Assembly (NCBI GenBank): GCA_009192285.1
Contig: WBVU01000005.1
Location: 2,560,731-2,624,730 of the forward strand
DNA length: 64,000 nucleotides
Reading direction: 5' to 3'
Source: Morchella semilibera
Taxonomy: Eukaryota; Ascomycota; Pezizomycetes; Pezizales; Morchellaceae
The notes beneath the pieces were generated by a model, which was given only the letters and a program-made list of their open reading frames with translations, searched no databases and was not told the origin of the DNA. The position numbers were made by a program, and so were the translations under genes. The stretch's first letter is position 1. Each line of letters opens with the position of its first letter. Of this stretch, positions 53,099 to 63,690 are shown one piece after another.

Positions 53099-54310
53099 TG
53101 TCCCGACGTTTAGGCATCAGTCCCGGGGATTTGGTAGTCGAAGCGCTGATGTAACTAATAAGGAAAAGTTAAGCGAGGGGGAGGTGTGTTGAGAGGGGGG
53201 TGTTGTCATTGGGTTCTAGGAGATTCGATGGCGTGATGGATTGATAATGTAAATAGCGGAAATGGTAGGGAGGAATACGAGGTGTGGTAGCGATGGGTTT
53301 CCATGAGGTTCTATGAGCGAATGTGTGAGTCATAGTGGACTGGTGGAGGAGACTTGTTAAATAGCGGGGATAGAGGTTTTCCTTAGTTCCTTCTTTCTTT
53401 CCTCTCTGTTTCGTCTTCCTGTTATCTCGGTACATAGGAATCTACTCCTAAGCCATAGCTTTTCGTATCCAAGACTCTGTCCTCTAGAAGGAGGAAATCT
53501 ATAGCACCTCTTATCATTCTCGTTGAGGTCCATCCGGTGCTCACTCTCCCTGTCCTGTGCTTGTTACGGAGCAACATGGAGACAACAGACAAGAAGGCCG
53601 AGGTACACAACCGAGGCGAGAACGCAGACGAGGAGGAGAGATGAGGACGAAAGAACTTAACCGAGGAGTAGGGTTGTGGGGCAGAGGGTCCAGATGGCCT
53701 CTCTGACGAAGACGTGAAGACGGAGGTACCAGTAGACGACGCGGACTACGGTCATGGACTATGGGCAAGGCGAAGCGAGACGAAGCGAGGCGAGGCGAGA
53801 CAAGACGAGACGAGGCGAGGTACTATGAGGGACCCAAAGAGGCCTTGGCAGAGACTATGGTTATGACGTAATATATTCAGAACTAAAGACACGAAATAGA
53901 ACGAAACTAAACCATAGGGTTGGTAACAGGAAGAACACGTAGGAAAAGAAAGAGAAAGAAAAGAACAAAGGGAAGATCAGTAGCAACGTATATATACCCC
54001 TCTTAATCCCTGTACAATCATGACTCATCACATCGTGTAACGGAAACCCATAGAAACTCCAAGAACTCAAAAGAAACCTCATACCCGAAAACCTATTCTC
54101 CAATATCCTTTCCCTCCGCGAAGTCCATAGTACGCCGTGATAGTGCTCTTGTGCCTTTGCTCTTGCCTTTGCCTTTGCCGGTGCCTGTGCTTGTGCCCTC
54201 CCGGTGTTCCCCCTGTTTTCGTCGGTCTCCTCGTCGCTTAAGCTGTGCTCCTCGAGTCCTTCTGTGTCATCATTGTCATCTTCTTCTTTGCATCAGGTTA
54301 CTCCGTCACA
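53099..54310 (+). repeat. LTR-A split by LTR-B, TSD CTAAT
   Basis: Starts TGTCCCGACGTTTAGG, ends ACTCCGTCACA, flanked by CTAAT on both sides. Without the inner LTR-B its length is about 626 bp, as expected. Confidence 0.92.
53562..54142 (-). repeat. LTR-B nested in LTR-A, TSD GTGCT
   Basis: 581 bp from TGTTACGGAGCAAC to TACGCCGTGATA with GTGCT on both sides. Confidence 0.92.
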
Positions 54311-54627
54311 CTAATTATGGTTTTGACCCACGGTTTATAAGGAACCTAGCGCTACCCCCGCTTACCAACTGCCCACAGGACACTAATGCCCTTGTTCAGA
54401 AGATGGCTGAGATTTACGACCAGTTGCAAGCCGAGATCCACTAAGCTCAAGACCATCAGGAGACTAATGCCAATTCCTACCGAGTCCCCGCCCCAGTCTA
54501 CCACGTAGGTGATGAAGTATGGTTAAATGCTAGGAATATTCAGACCACCAGTCCCTCTCGGAAGCTCGACTGGAAATGCCTCGGTGAATTTAGAGTTAAA
54601 TCTATTATTAGTCCTTATGCCTACGAG
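54311..54627 (+). pseudogene. Gypsy-C copy 3 integrase C-terminal part
   Basis: Continues pol after the LTR-A: NYGFDPRF, QDTNALVQKMAEI, a stop, then APVYHVGDEVWLNARN and SIISPYAYE. The coding breaks at CCTACGAG, where the LINE is inserted, and resumes at 61829. Confidence 0.85.
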
Positions 54628-54909
54628 CACACGCAACCCCACCTCAGGAACTGATTTTTGAAAATAACTCAACAACCAACAAAGATATCATCAAACCGAC
54701 TTCAGATCCATCATCTCCATCTCAAATTGCACCTAATCACCAACTCCTGAAATCACAGCTCTTCTTTTGCAGAAGTTGCTGTGAATTTCCGCTTTTTTTC
54801 TGCTATTTTTTACCCCACCTTGCTGCCAAGCCAGCCTCAAACAAAAACTCTGCCAAGCCGCCCTCACCCACCCCACCAAATTCCTAGCGCCACAGCCATT
54901 AGCCTCAAC

Positions 54910-56478
54910 ATGTCTGAAGGGGTTGAGCAATCCCTGCCAGGAATGCCGTCATCCCCTCCCCCTGCACAGTCAGAAGACAGGGATATGGGAGTTAGAGATG
55001 ACTATAGCATTGCCATGGACAGAAGCGAACCTGAGGAGCATATGGAAGATCCTAGCAGTGATCCTCTAGCCTCTAATGGCCAACAACACAGAATTATACC
55101 AACTAAAAGAGTATTATTTCAATCTAATGAAAATATTTCTGGAAAAAGACAGGCTCTACCAGGACGTTCTGGTCAGCCTATTTCGTTTGGATCCTCAAAC
55201 TACATCAATCAACGACTATGGGACTGCGTTCAGACTCTCACATTGCAGAATACTGAAATCAAAGAACAGAATACTGAAATCAGAGAACAAAATCAACAGC
55301 TGATAACTCAGATTCAAGCATTACAGACCCTTGTTAACTCAGTCCTTGCCGCCACGAACCAAAACAACAATGAAATGAAGAGCAGATTCGATGCAATGGC
55401 TAGATCTATGAAAGCTTCAGCGATACAGAAAAATATACCACAATCATCAGCCCAGAACGCCACATCAGGCCTGACAAACTCCAAACCTCAACTCAGCAAG
55501 AGAGCTCAAGGAAAGCAACCAGTCCATTCGAATGAGCATGTTCAACCCGTTCAGCTACAAGAGAAACAAAAGGATACTTGGGCAACTGTGACTAGGAAGG
55601 GAACTAGGCAACAGGGCCAAATGCTCAAGATACCACTTCCACCAAAACTCCCAGTTACTAAAACTATTATTGTGACTAGGTCAACACCTAAGAATGGGGC
55701 ACTCAACCTTGTCCAGCTCAGAAACACCATCAACAGAGATTTCACTATAGCCAAAGCAGACCAAGCTATTCAGATAGGCGGAGCAAGTTGGAATCAGAGG
55801 GGGAATCTTATGCTTTTCATCAAAGGAGCATTCACTGAAACTCAATTCGCTGATTATAAAACGAACATTGAAAAAGCTATGAAAGAGGTTGATCCCTGTG
55901 TTGTATCCATCGCAATGCAAGAGACATGGTTCAAGCTCGCAGTACATGGCATCAATCTTGAACACTATCCTGACAACGCTCAGGGAATGGAAGACCTGAG
56001 AAGCGAAATCCACGAACTCAATACCGGAGTCACTCTAGCTCCCACACCTAGGTATATGATGCACCTCGAAAAGAGAGTAGGAAAATCTCACAGCTCAGTT
56101 ATGATTGCTGTCAGCAACAAGTCATCATACAATGCCATGCTCTCTAGGGGGATTCGAATCTTCGGACAAGTACACAGAGCCACTGAGTACCATACATCAA
56201 GACCAACAGACCAATGCAAGAACTGTCAGAAATTTGGATACAACTGGCAGAGATGCGCAACCAAGGACAGCCCTGTGTGCTCTATCTGTGCTGCCGGGCA
56301 TACCAGTCAAAACCATCTTTGCCCTCAATGCAAGGTTCAGAGCAAGAGCTGTGCTCACTTCCCACCAAAATGCGCCAATTGCGAAGGACAACACCCAGCC
56401 TATGATCCCTCATGTCCTGTTAGAAATTCCATCATCCAACGGCTCAACAACGAAGACAATGAACAGGAGATGCTATGA
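54910..56478 (+). CDS. LINE ORF1, Gag-like nucleic-acid-binding protein
   Basis: 522 residues from the ATG at 54910; the frame is open a little upstream but that is the first ATG. An acidic, Pro/Ser-rich N-terminus is followed by a coiled coil at about 105-165 with the repeats NTEIKEQNTEIREQNQQL, a basic region, a central domain (AVHGINLEHYPDN; SRGIRIFGQ), and three cysteine knuckles from about residue 436. In the first (CKNCQKFGYNWQRC) the expected His is Tyr. The other two read CSICAAGH and CANCEGQH. ORF1 proteins of Tad/Jockey-type LINEs coat the RNA for transport to the target. The frame is unbroken, in contrast to ORF2. It ends in ATGA, overlapping the ORF2 start by four bases. Confidence 0.88.
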   Translation: MSEGVEQSLPGMPSSPPPAQSEDRDMGVRDDYSIAMDRSEPEEHMEDPSSDPLASNGQQHRIIPTKRVLFQSNENISGKRQALPGRSGQPISFGSSNYINQRLWDCVQTLTLQNTEIKEQNTEIREQNQQLITQIQALQTLVNSVLAATNQNNNEMKSRFDAMARSMKASAIQKNIPQSSAQNATSGLTNSKPQLSKRAQGKQPVHSNEHVQPVQLQEKQKDTWATVTRKGTRQQGQMLKIPLPPKLPVTKTIIVTRSTPKNGALNLVQLRNTINRDFTIAKADQAIQIGGASWNQRGNLMLFIKGAFTETQFADYKTNIEKAMKEVDPCVVSIAMQETWFKLAVHGINLEHYPDNAQGMEDLRSEIHELNTGVTLAPTPRYMMHLEKRVGKSHSSVMIAVSNKSSYNAMLSRGIRIFGQVHRATEYHTSRPTDQCKNCQKFGYNWQRCATKDSPVCSICAAGHTSQNHLCPQCKVQSKSCAHFPPKCANCEGQHPAYDPSCPVRNSIIQRLNNEDNEQEML

Positions 56479-59400
56479 TGGGGACACAACCTAATCCTCA
56501 CAGAGTGCGAATTATTCAACATAATTGCGCAAGATCACAAAACTGCATGATTGGATTGCTGCACTCAGTTTATGAGACAGCAGACATAGTTATAATTCAG
56601 GAACCTTTTGTTATGCCTGGCATGATTGCAGGTTCCTGGACATCAATATCACACTCCTCCTTCGATAGTATCATTCCCACATCAGATCGACCACCAAGAA
56701 CACTCACCTTCACCATCAAGACACACCTCAACCCCCACCTCATCATTCAACCCAAACCAGATATTGTCAACAATCCAGACTCAGAAGCAATAGAGATATC
56801 AACCCCCTCAATACCTGCCTTATCCCACTTTAACATTTATAATGAAGATCCACCTGGACACAGCAATGAACCCTATACGGTGGAGAGAATATTGGTTAAT
56901 ATTCAACTCCCTACAAGAACAATTATAGCTGGAGACCTCAACTCGCATCATCCATGGTGGAACTCAGCAAACCGTACACCCAAACGCCATGAAGCATTGG
57001 TTCAACTCCTGGAAACTGGAAACTTCACTCTCATCAACGAACCAGACATCCCAACCTACCACTATAGAACTGGCACTGGCACCTCAGTTCTAGACTTAGC
57101 TTTTGCATCTACAGCGGTCAACACACTACCTTCCAATTGGGCTATTGATGAAGAAGCAGCAACAGGATCAGATCATGAAGTAAATCGATTTGATCTTGTA
57201 TCTGATTCAATTGAATCAGTACCTCCCCCTTCAACTGAATAGTTCAACTGGGATAAAGCAGATTGGGAATCCTTTCAAACAACGCTTAGAGATCTCTCCT
57301 TGAACTCAGCCTTTCGATGGAATTTCCTTCATTCTCATCCAAATGAACAAAATCTAGAAGCAGGAGCTATCCTACTTCTGGAACTTATAACCACAGCAGC
57401 TGAACGGAATGTTCCTATCAGGAAATCCTCTCCTCGATCTAAACGATGGTGGAGTGGGGAGATCACAGAACATAGACGGCATATGAAGAGTGCTTTATGA
57501 GAATGGAAGTTGGAAAGGTCTCCAATGATGCATCAAAGATTCAGATCGCACAGATCAGAATACTTCAAATGCATCAGGAGAGCTAAAGAGTCCCATTGGA
57601 ATAACTTCCTTGAGAACGCTCAAGGAAAAGATATATTCACAGCTTTCAGATTCACTAAACCCAGAAAGACGGAACGTACACCACCACTCAACAATGTTAC
57701 AACTGGAGAAACAGCTACCACTTTTGCAGAGAAAGCCAATCTATACAGAGCTGCTCTCTTCCCACCTCCCCCTATCTCACCTCAAAGGGACATCCAAACT
57801 CAGGGAGACAGAATACCATGGAAGGACCTGACAGATGATGAAATCAAGAGGGCGATCATGACTTCCTCTCCCAACAAAGCTCCAGGGCCAGATGGGATCA
57901 ACTTCAAATGCATTCAACAAGCATACCTAGTGATACCTCACCACTTCAACTCATTTTATAAAGCAACCATGACCGCTGGCTATCACCCACACATTTGGAG
58001 AGTAGCCACTGTTGTTATTATAAAAAAGCCCAACAAACCAGACTATTCGATTCCAAAAGCATATTAGGCCAGTCTCCTTGCTTAATTGCTTAGGCAAGAT
58101 ACTGGAAAAGATAATGGCTTCAAGACTTGCATACCTAGCGGAGAGATACAATCTACTCCACCACTGGCAGATTGGAGGGAGACCAAAGAGATCTGCTGTG
58201 GATGCCTGTATGCTGGTAGCAAGCATAGTGGATGAAGCGAAGAGAAAAGGAAAGGTCGTTTCAGCACTGTTTATGGATGTCAAAGGGGCATTTGACAATG
58301 TATCCAAGGACAGACTCATACATACAGCGAAAGAAAAACGCCTACCCGCTCAAATAGTCAGATGGATAGACAACCTCCTAAGCAACAGAAAAGCTTCGCT
58401 AGCCTTTGATGGACAACAAGAAACTATGTCAATGATAGCAACAGGAATTCCACAGGAAAGCCCAACATCACCGATTCTTTTTCTTCTTTACTTATCACCA
58501 CTCTTCGATATTCTTCAACGCCACTTTCCTCATCAACAAATACCAAACTATATTGATGATATTGGCATGATAATGGTGGGGAAAGATGAGAGCTCGAACT
58601 GCAGACACTTGGAAAGAATGGCACAGCTAGCTGTCACATAGGGTGAAGCCAATGCTCTGGCATTCAACAACCCCAAAACAGAACTACTTCACTTCCACAA
58701 CAAACGCACTACAAACACTATGGATACAGCCAAGGTCAGAATGCCTGATGGTACTCTGGTTGAGGCTAGCGATACACTGAGATGGTTGGGTGTTTGGTTT
58801 GATAGAAAGCTATCTTTCAAACATCATGTCAAAACTAAAGCCGCTTCAGCTATGCGGGCATTTCTTGCACTTGCAAGGTTAGGAAATACAGAGAAAGGGC
58901 TGAGCCAAATAGCTCTCAGACAACTCTATCAGACCTGCGTTACTGTTACGGGTATAGCTTCCGGATCAGGGTATCAGGGGCTTTACAGTTGGGAAGGATG
59001 GGAGAAAGGATACGACTAGCCTCGACTATACTATGAGAGTCCATTGAGGATATGGTACGGCCAGTATGGCCGGAAAAGCGGAGTTGCAGAAACGCTAGTA
59101 AATGGACACGTTTTCGACCCCAATAATAACCCCCGGAGCGTCAAAGCGCCGGCACAGCCCCTCAGGACACCGGTGGGTATATAAGGGGGTAGCAGTTTCA
59201 GTTTGGAGTCAATCGGACCAAAACTGAGGGAGTAACGAGATAAGCGAAGTAAGGACCTTGGTTAGCCGCCAGCGACCGCGAGGGAGGCTCAGAGCTTATC
59301 AGAGCAAACCATGGGGGGCTTCGGAACTTCTACTAGTCGGATTACGGGGAAAGGAAAGCTAAGGGAAAAGGGCGGTGTGGGTGAGTACTCCACGGAGCAC

Positions 59401-61621
59401 TACGACAAGGTTTTCCGGTACCGGGGAAAGTAATGGAGGGCCCTAGGGGCTAGTACAACTCTCCCAGAGGGGAAGAAGACTATGGAGCGGGGCAGACGTG
59501 TCGAGTACACCCAGCAACACCGGCCCACGTCCGAAGGACCTACCGGGGCCCAGCCTATCCCCTGGCGACGAGTATGAGGGGTATGAGCCGAAGGGAGTCC
59601 TGTAAGGATCCCGGCAGGGAGAAAAGCGGAAAGGGGGCATCAGCCCCAGAGTTAATACCTAAACCCCGTCGGGGTTAGGAGTTATGTATATAGTTAGTAA
59701 CCCTGGCTTGGCCGCAGAGGTATACCTGCGGGGTAAAAATGGGCTGCCACTCGATCTTCATTCATCATCATCTGCGGGGAAGAAAGAGTCTAATATTATT
59801 ATCGGGAGACGGAGAGGCCAGCGCGGGGCGCGGGTAATGAGACTTTGGAGTTTTTACCTCTTCCCCTTGGGAAGAGGGTTTTTTCTCTTCGAACTTTAGT
59901 ATTCTGTGACTGTTCACTCTGCCTGATGAATTCCCCTTCGAACGGAGCGGTTGGTTCCCGGAAAACACAGACTCGCGGGGACGCCCCTAGCTACTGAGAT
60001 ACATGTGCGATGCAGACTGAGGAGACTCCTACCCGATGGCCTTAGCCATGGTCTCTAGGAACTCCGAGCTCTGTGTTGAACTACTTGGGAGAAGGGGGGT
60101 GTCTCCTTAACAGTTACTACAATCAGCGATTTTGGTGCAGAGGTTTGGTGAAATGGACAGATAGGATACAAAACACAGCTTCAGAAGATACAAAATAATG
60201 CGATGAGAAGGATCACTGGTGCTTTCAGAACAACACCAACATCAGCACTCCAAGCAGAAACTGCACTACTACCCATAGAGATCAGGCTTGACCTCCAGCA
60301 ACAGAAATATGCCCTACGCATTCTAAGCATGCCGGCCACCCACCCTATTAGCACTTTCAGCCCAGATTCATTTCCAAGTACACAGGAATCATGAAGAGAG
60401 GAAGAATCCACAGCTACCTCATGGCACTCTGCTGGTACTAGGCCACAGTACCAATCCAGGCTACACCGGATCCTAAACAAAGTCAGCGATTGGATTCAAC
60501 CTCAAAGTCTGGTGGAGGACATAGATACAATTACCTGTCCCCCATGGCATCAGAACATCATAGACATACAAATTGATACAGCGGATAAAGATACAGCAGC
60601 ACAAAACCATAGACAAACAACTCAAGACAATTACAACAACTTACACTGTTTGGTATTCTATTCTGATGGATCCCTAATGGAAGGAAAAGCTGGGGCTGGA
60701 GTCGTTGGCATTAGAGGCAACGAAATAGTAGTGGAGCAATTCTACCACCTTGGAAACGAGGTCGAAGTCTTTGATTGCGAACTCTACGCAATAGCTCAAG
60801 CTACACAGCTTGCTCGGAAGGAGATCAGAAATTCACGATACTCCACAGATGATGTCTGGATCTTTTCAGACAACCAGGCAGCGATACGGAGAATGAAAAA
60901 ACCGGAAGCATTCCCAGGCCAACATTGGGTTCAACTAGCAAGATCAAACCTCTTGGAACTTGAAGCACTAAACATCAAAACACATATCCACTGGGTACCA
61001 GGACATGTGGAGGTGGATGGCAATGAACATGCAGACAGGTTGGCAAAAAGAGGGGCACAGGGTGAAAGGGTCGAACCAGATGCAAGGGTATCAATCACTC
61101 ACTTGAAGAGGAAAATCAAGGAGCACTCTATGGCTACGTGGAGAGAGAACTGGAAAACTATGAAGAAAGGAAGGAGCTACAGAGGTGCTCCTTCCTCCAA
61201 GATGTCTACACCCCTTCGTCAAAACATACCAAGGAAACTTGCAAGCACAATTACCCAAATGCGAATGGGTCATGGATACACCAAATCCTACCTATCCGGA
61301 ATACCAACAACAAATATAGATACAGCGGAATGCAGGTGTGGATACTTCCAGGAAACCCCAACGCACCTGCTACTTTACTGCAAACAACATCCACTACCAG
61401 AACTCAGAAAAGATCTTACCGCCACAATCAAACCAATGCCACTCAACTGGATGACCGCCATGCATACAGATAAAGGACTTCAGGCAACCATCGATACATT
61501 TCTTCTACCATCCCAGATCGCCACTAGAAACTGGACACTAGGGGAGAGGGATGGAGATAGAGGAGAACTCGTAGGATGGGGGAAACTTGAGGAGGAAGGA
61601 GAAGGAGAAGGAGAAGGATAG
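56475..61621 (+). pseudogene. LINE ORF2, endonuclease / RT / RNase H, broken
   Basis: Starts at ATG 56475 within the ORF1 stop. The endonuclease keeps QHNCARSQ, IIQEPF, AGDLNSHHPWW and GSDHE. RT keeps ALFMDVKGAFDNV, GIPQESPTSP, YIDD at 58549-58560 and LRWLGVWFD. RNase H keeps FYSDGSLMEGKAG, CELYAIAQA, IFSDNQAA and GNEHADRLA. A C-terminal CRCGYFQ..HLLLYC knuckle follows, and the end is a GEGEGEG run. Lesions: in-frame stops at 57240, 57496-57498, 58639-58641 and 60391-60393, a one-base shift at about 58067, and the solo LTR-D at 58944-60112. The frame after LTR-D fits the frame before it once one TSD copy and the LTR are removed. It is dead but well recognisable. Confidence 0.92.
58944..60112 (+). 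repeat. Solo LTR-D, 1169 bp, TSD GTTAC
   Basis: Starts TGTTACGGGTATAGC and ends GTCTCCTTAACA, flanked by GTTAC on both sides inside the RT-RNase H linker of ORF2. A TATATAAGGGGG box lies near 59175. It does not resemble LTR-A, -B or Gypsy-C. No other copy is seen in the window. Orientation is inferred from the TATA box. Confidence 0.85.
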
Positions 61622-61828
61622 TCACCAAGGTGCTTGCACCTATCGTTATGAGCTGGAATGGAGAGGACAACATGCATGATAACCTTGAAAGAGGGTTGAT
61701 AGGAACACGGCCGTGAGGAGGATTCGCTTTATGAACGATAGTATATGACCGTGATGATTGGGTTCTTTCTTTGTATGCCATATCCGGATTCGGATGCAAG
61801 CAGTATGAGTAATAAATAAATAAATAAA

Positions 61829-62182
61829 TTATGCCTACGAGCTCGATCTTCCCCCTACTATGAAAATACATTCTGTCTTCCACGTCTCGAAGTTGGAGCC
61901 TTGTGCTACTGATTCCCTATGAGGACATGTTCCTCCTCCGGCACCCCCAGTGATCGTTGACGGCGATGGAGAATGGAAAGTCGATGAAATTCTGGACTCC
62001 TGCCTTCGGTACTCGCGCCCGCAGTATTTGGTTAAGTGGAAGGGTTACGATGCACCAACGTGAGAGTATGCTGAAAATCTTACCAATGTCCCCCGCCTTT
62101 TGTCCCGTTTTCATACGGCATACCCTACCAAGCCGATTCCTGACGGAGTTCTCGCGGAGCTCGAACCTAAAAAGAGGGCAAC
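61829..62182 (+). pseudogene. Gypsy-C copy 3 pol C-terminus with chromodomain
   Basis: Resumes after the [27 protein letters not shown], a stop at about 61920, then the chromodomain with [20 protein letters not shown] and KGYDAPT followed by TGA for TGG. The pol tail continues to the 3' LTR. Confidence 0.88.
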
Positions 62183-62642
62183 CATCACGGCTCCGCTTCC
62201 TGCACCCCGTCTTCCACCAAGGTGTCTTCTGAACAGGGTTGTTGGATAGTATCGGTCGATGTCAGAAGTAGGATGATAGGTTAGGAAGGAGCTCGGGTAA
62301 TGGAATGTAAGCGCTAGGAAGAATTGGGTAGTAACGGGATAGAATTGAGGTTATTGGGAATAGTATGGGGGTACGGAAGTGTGGGAGTTTCTATGAGTTT
62401 CTATGGTGTGAGTCATCGGTGCAAGGGGATAGTTGTATATATATTGTTCATTCTTTTCTATGTTTCTGCCTCTTCAGGCAACATCTTCTTTCTGTTAGCA
62501 ATATATTACTTTGGCTTTAGCCCTCCTTTCTCCACCTTGTTCCTGAACCTGCTGGCCTTAGGTGAATCCTGAGCCGACCCCGTCCTGCCTCTGTTCTTGA
62601 TTCTACCCCGCCCCGCTCCTGATCTGACCCCTCCCCATTAGA
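62183..62642 (+). repeat. Gypsy-C copy 3, 3' LTR
   Basis: From CATCACGGCTCCGC to CCCATTAGA. It is shorter than the 5' LTR in the hexamer array near 62540. Confidence 0.88.
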
Positions 62643-62647
62643 CCCTC

Positions 62648-62770
62648 GTTATTCTACAGCATTTCATCCCCAAACTGATGGGTAAATGAAGAGGACCACT
62701 GGCAATGCGATTATGGAGCAATATCTACGTACTTCTGCCTAATTATTGTCATCCTCTACTTTGCATCGAG
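62648..62770 (+). pseudogene. Old gypsy integrase, last piece (nest level 0)
   Basis: Reads as the continuation of the core broken at 46821: an AFHPQTDG-like stretch, then NAIMEQYLRTS, with a stop in the DGQTE motif. It joins an LTR-A end fragment at about 62745. Confidence 0.7.
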
Positions 62771-63394
62771 TGTAGCAGAGTACCCAACGCAAAGTAGAAG
62801 ATGACAATGATGATGCAGAGGGACTCGAGAAGCACAGCCAGTGCAACAAGGATACCGACGAAGACCGGTACAACACCGGGCAGGCACAAGCACAGGCACC
62901 GGCAACGGCAAAGGCAAAGGCACAAGAGCTCAGGGCAGGGAGAGTGAGGACCTGATAGACCTCAACGAGAACGATGAGAGGTACTATTAATTTCCTCTAG
63001 AGAGGACAAGGTCCTGAGTGCGAGTAACGATGGCTTGAGAATGAGAATATATTCCTCTGTACTGGAATAACAGGAAGATAAAACAGAGAGAAAAGAAAAA
63101 AAGAACTAAAGGAAAAGTCTTCCCGCACTATTTATCACCCTTCTCCGCCAGTCCGCTATGACTCATACCTTCGTCTGTAGAACCCTATATATATCCCTCG
63201 CAACCACACCTTATATTCCTCTCCACCATCTCTTTTATTTATATTACAAATCTATCACGCCATCGAAACTCCTAGAACCCAATAACGATACCCTCTCCCT
63301 AGTACACCCCTTCTTCGCTTAGCATTACCCTAACAATCGCAATAGCGCTTTGACTACCGAACCCTCAGAACCGATACTAAAACGTCGGAAAACA
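62771..63394 (-). repeat. LTR-A inside an LTR-A end fragment
   Basis: Plus-strand start TGTAGCAGAGTACC, end AAAACGTCGGAAAACA. On each side lie bits of another LTR-A end (CTACTTTGCATCGAG before, GGTTACTCTGTCAC after), so it landed in the last 20 bp of a plus-strand LTR-A. The 5-bp duplication is not clear. Confidence 0.75.
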
Positions 63395-63690
63395 GGTTAC
63401 TCTGTCACCCATGGTTGCACTGAAAGAATCTAATAAAAGCTTTATAAAAATCTTTTTATCCGCTGAAAAATCCCAATAGCCAGGTAGGCCAGTATCCACA
63501 CTTATTTTGGACAGGTAAATTCCACAGATTAAATCTTTATTTACTTAAAGTTTTCAATTATATACTATAAGTCTTCGCTGTAGCCGTTCACTTACCTGTC
63601 TACCTAACTGCCATTACCACCTGTCACACCTGCTTGTCATATCTGCTTGATTCGCTGCTTAATTCGCTGCTTGACTCTATGCCCGGTTCG
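63395..63690. other. Spacer with short tandem repeat
   Basis: AT-rich DNA without a gene. Near 63630-63680 the words CCTGCTTG and ATTCGCTGCTTG are repeated two to three times. Confidence 0.4.

Larger units (their letters stand above)
54628..61828 (+). mobile_element. Tad-like LINE, 7.2 kb with an inserted LTR
   Basis: Bounded by a 13-bp target duplication (TTATGCCTACGAG at 54615-54627 and 61829-61841) and ending in a TAAATAAATAAATAAA tail. It has a 5' UTR of about 280 bp, ORF1, ORF2 with endonuclease, RT and RNase H, and a 3' UTR of about 200 bp. Without solo LTR-D it is about 6.0 kb, consistent with a full-length insertion. Confidence 0.93.
46822..62642 (+). mobile_element. Gypsy-C copy 3, disrupted by five further insertions
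   Basis: An older, diverged Gypsy-C: LTRs at 46822-47296 and 62183-62642, flanks TCCTC and CCCTC. It hosts a solo LTR-A with MITE, an LTR-B, an LTR-A containing an LTR-B, and a LINE containing solo LTR-D. The element's own sequence is about 6 kb; the insertions expand it to 15.8 kb. Confidence 0.9.
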
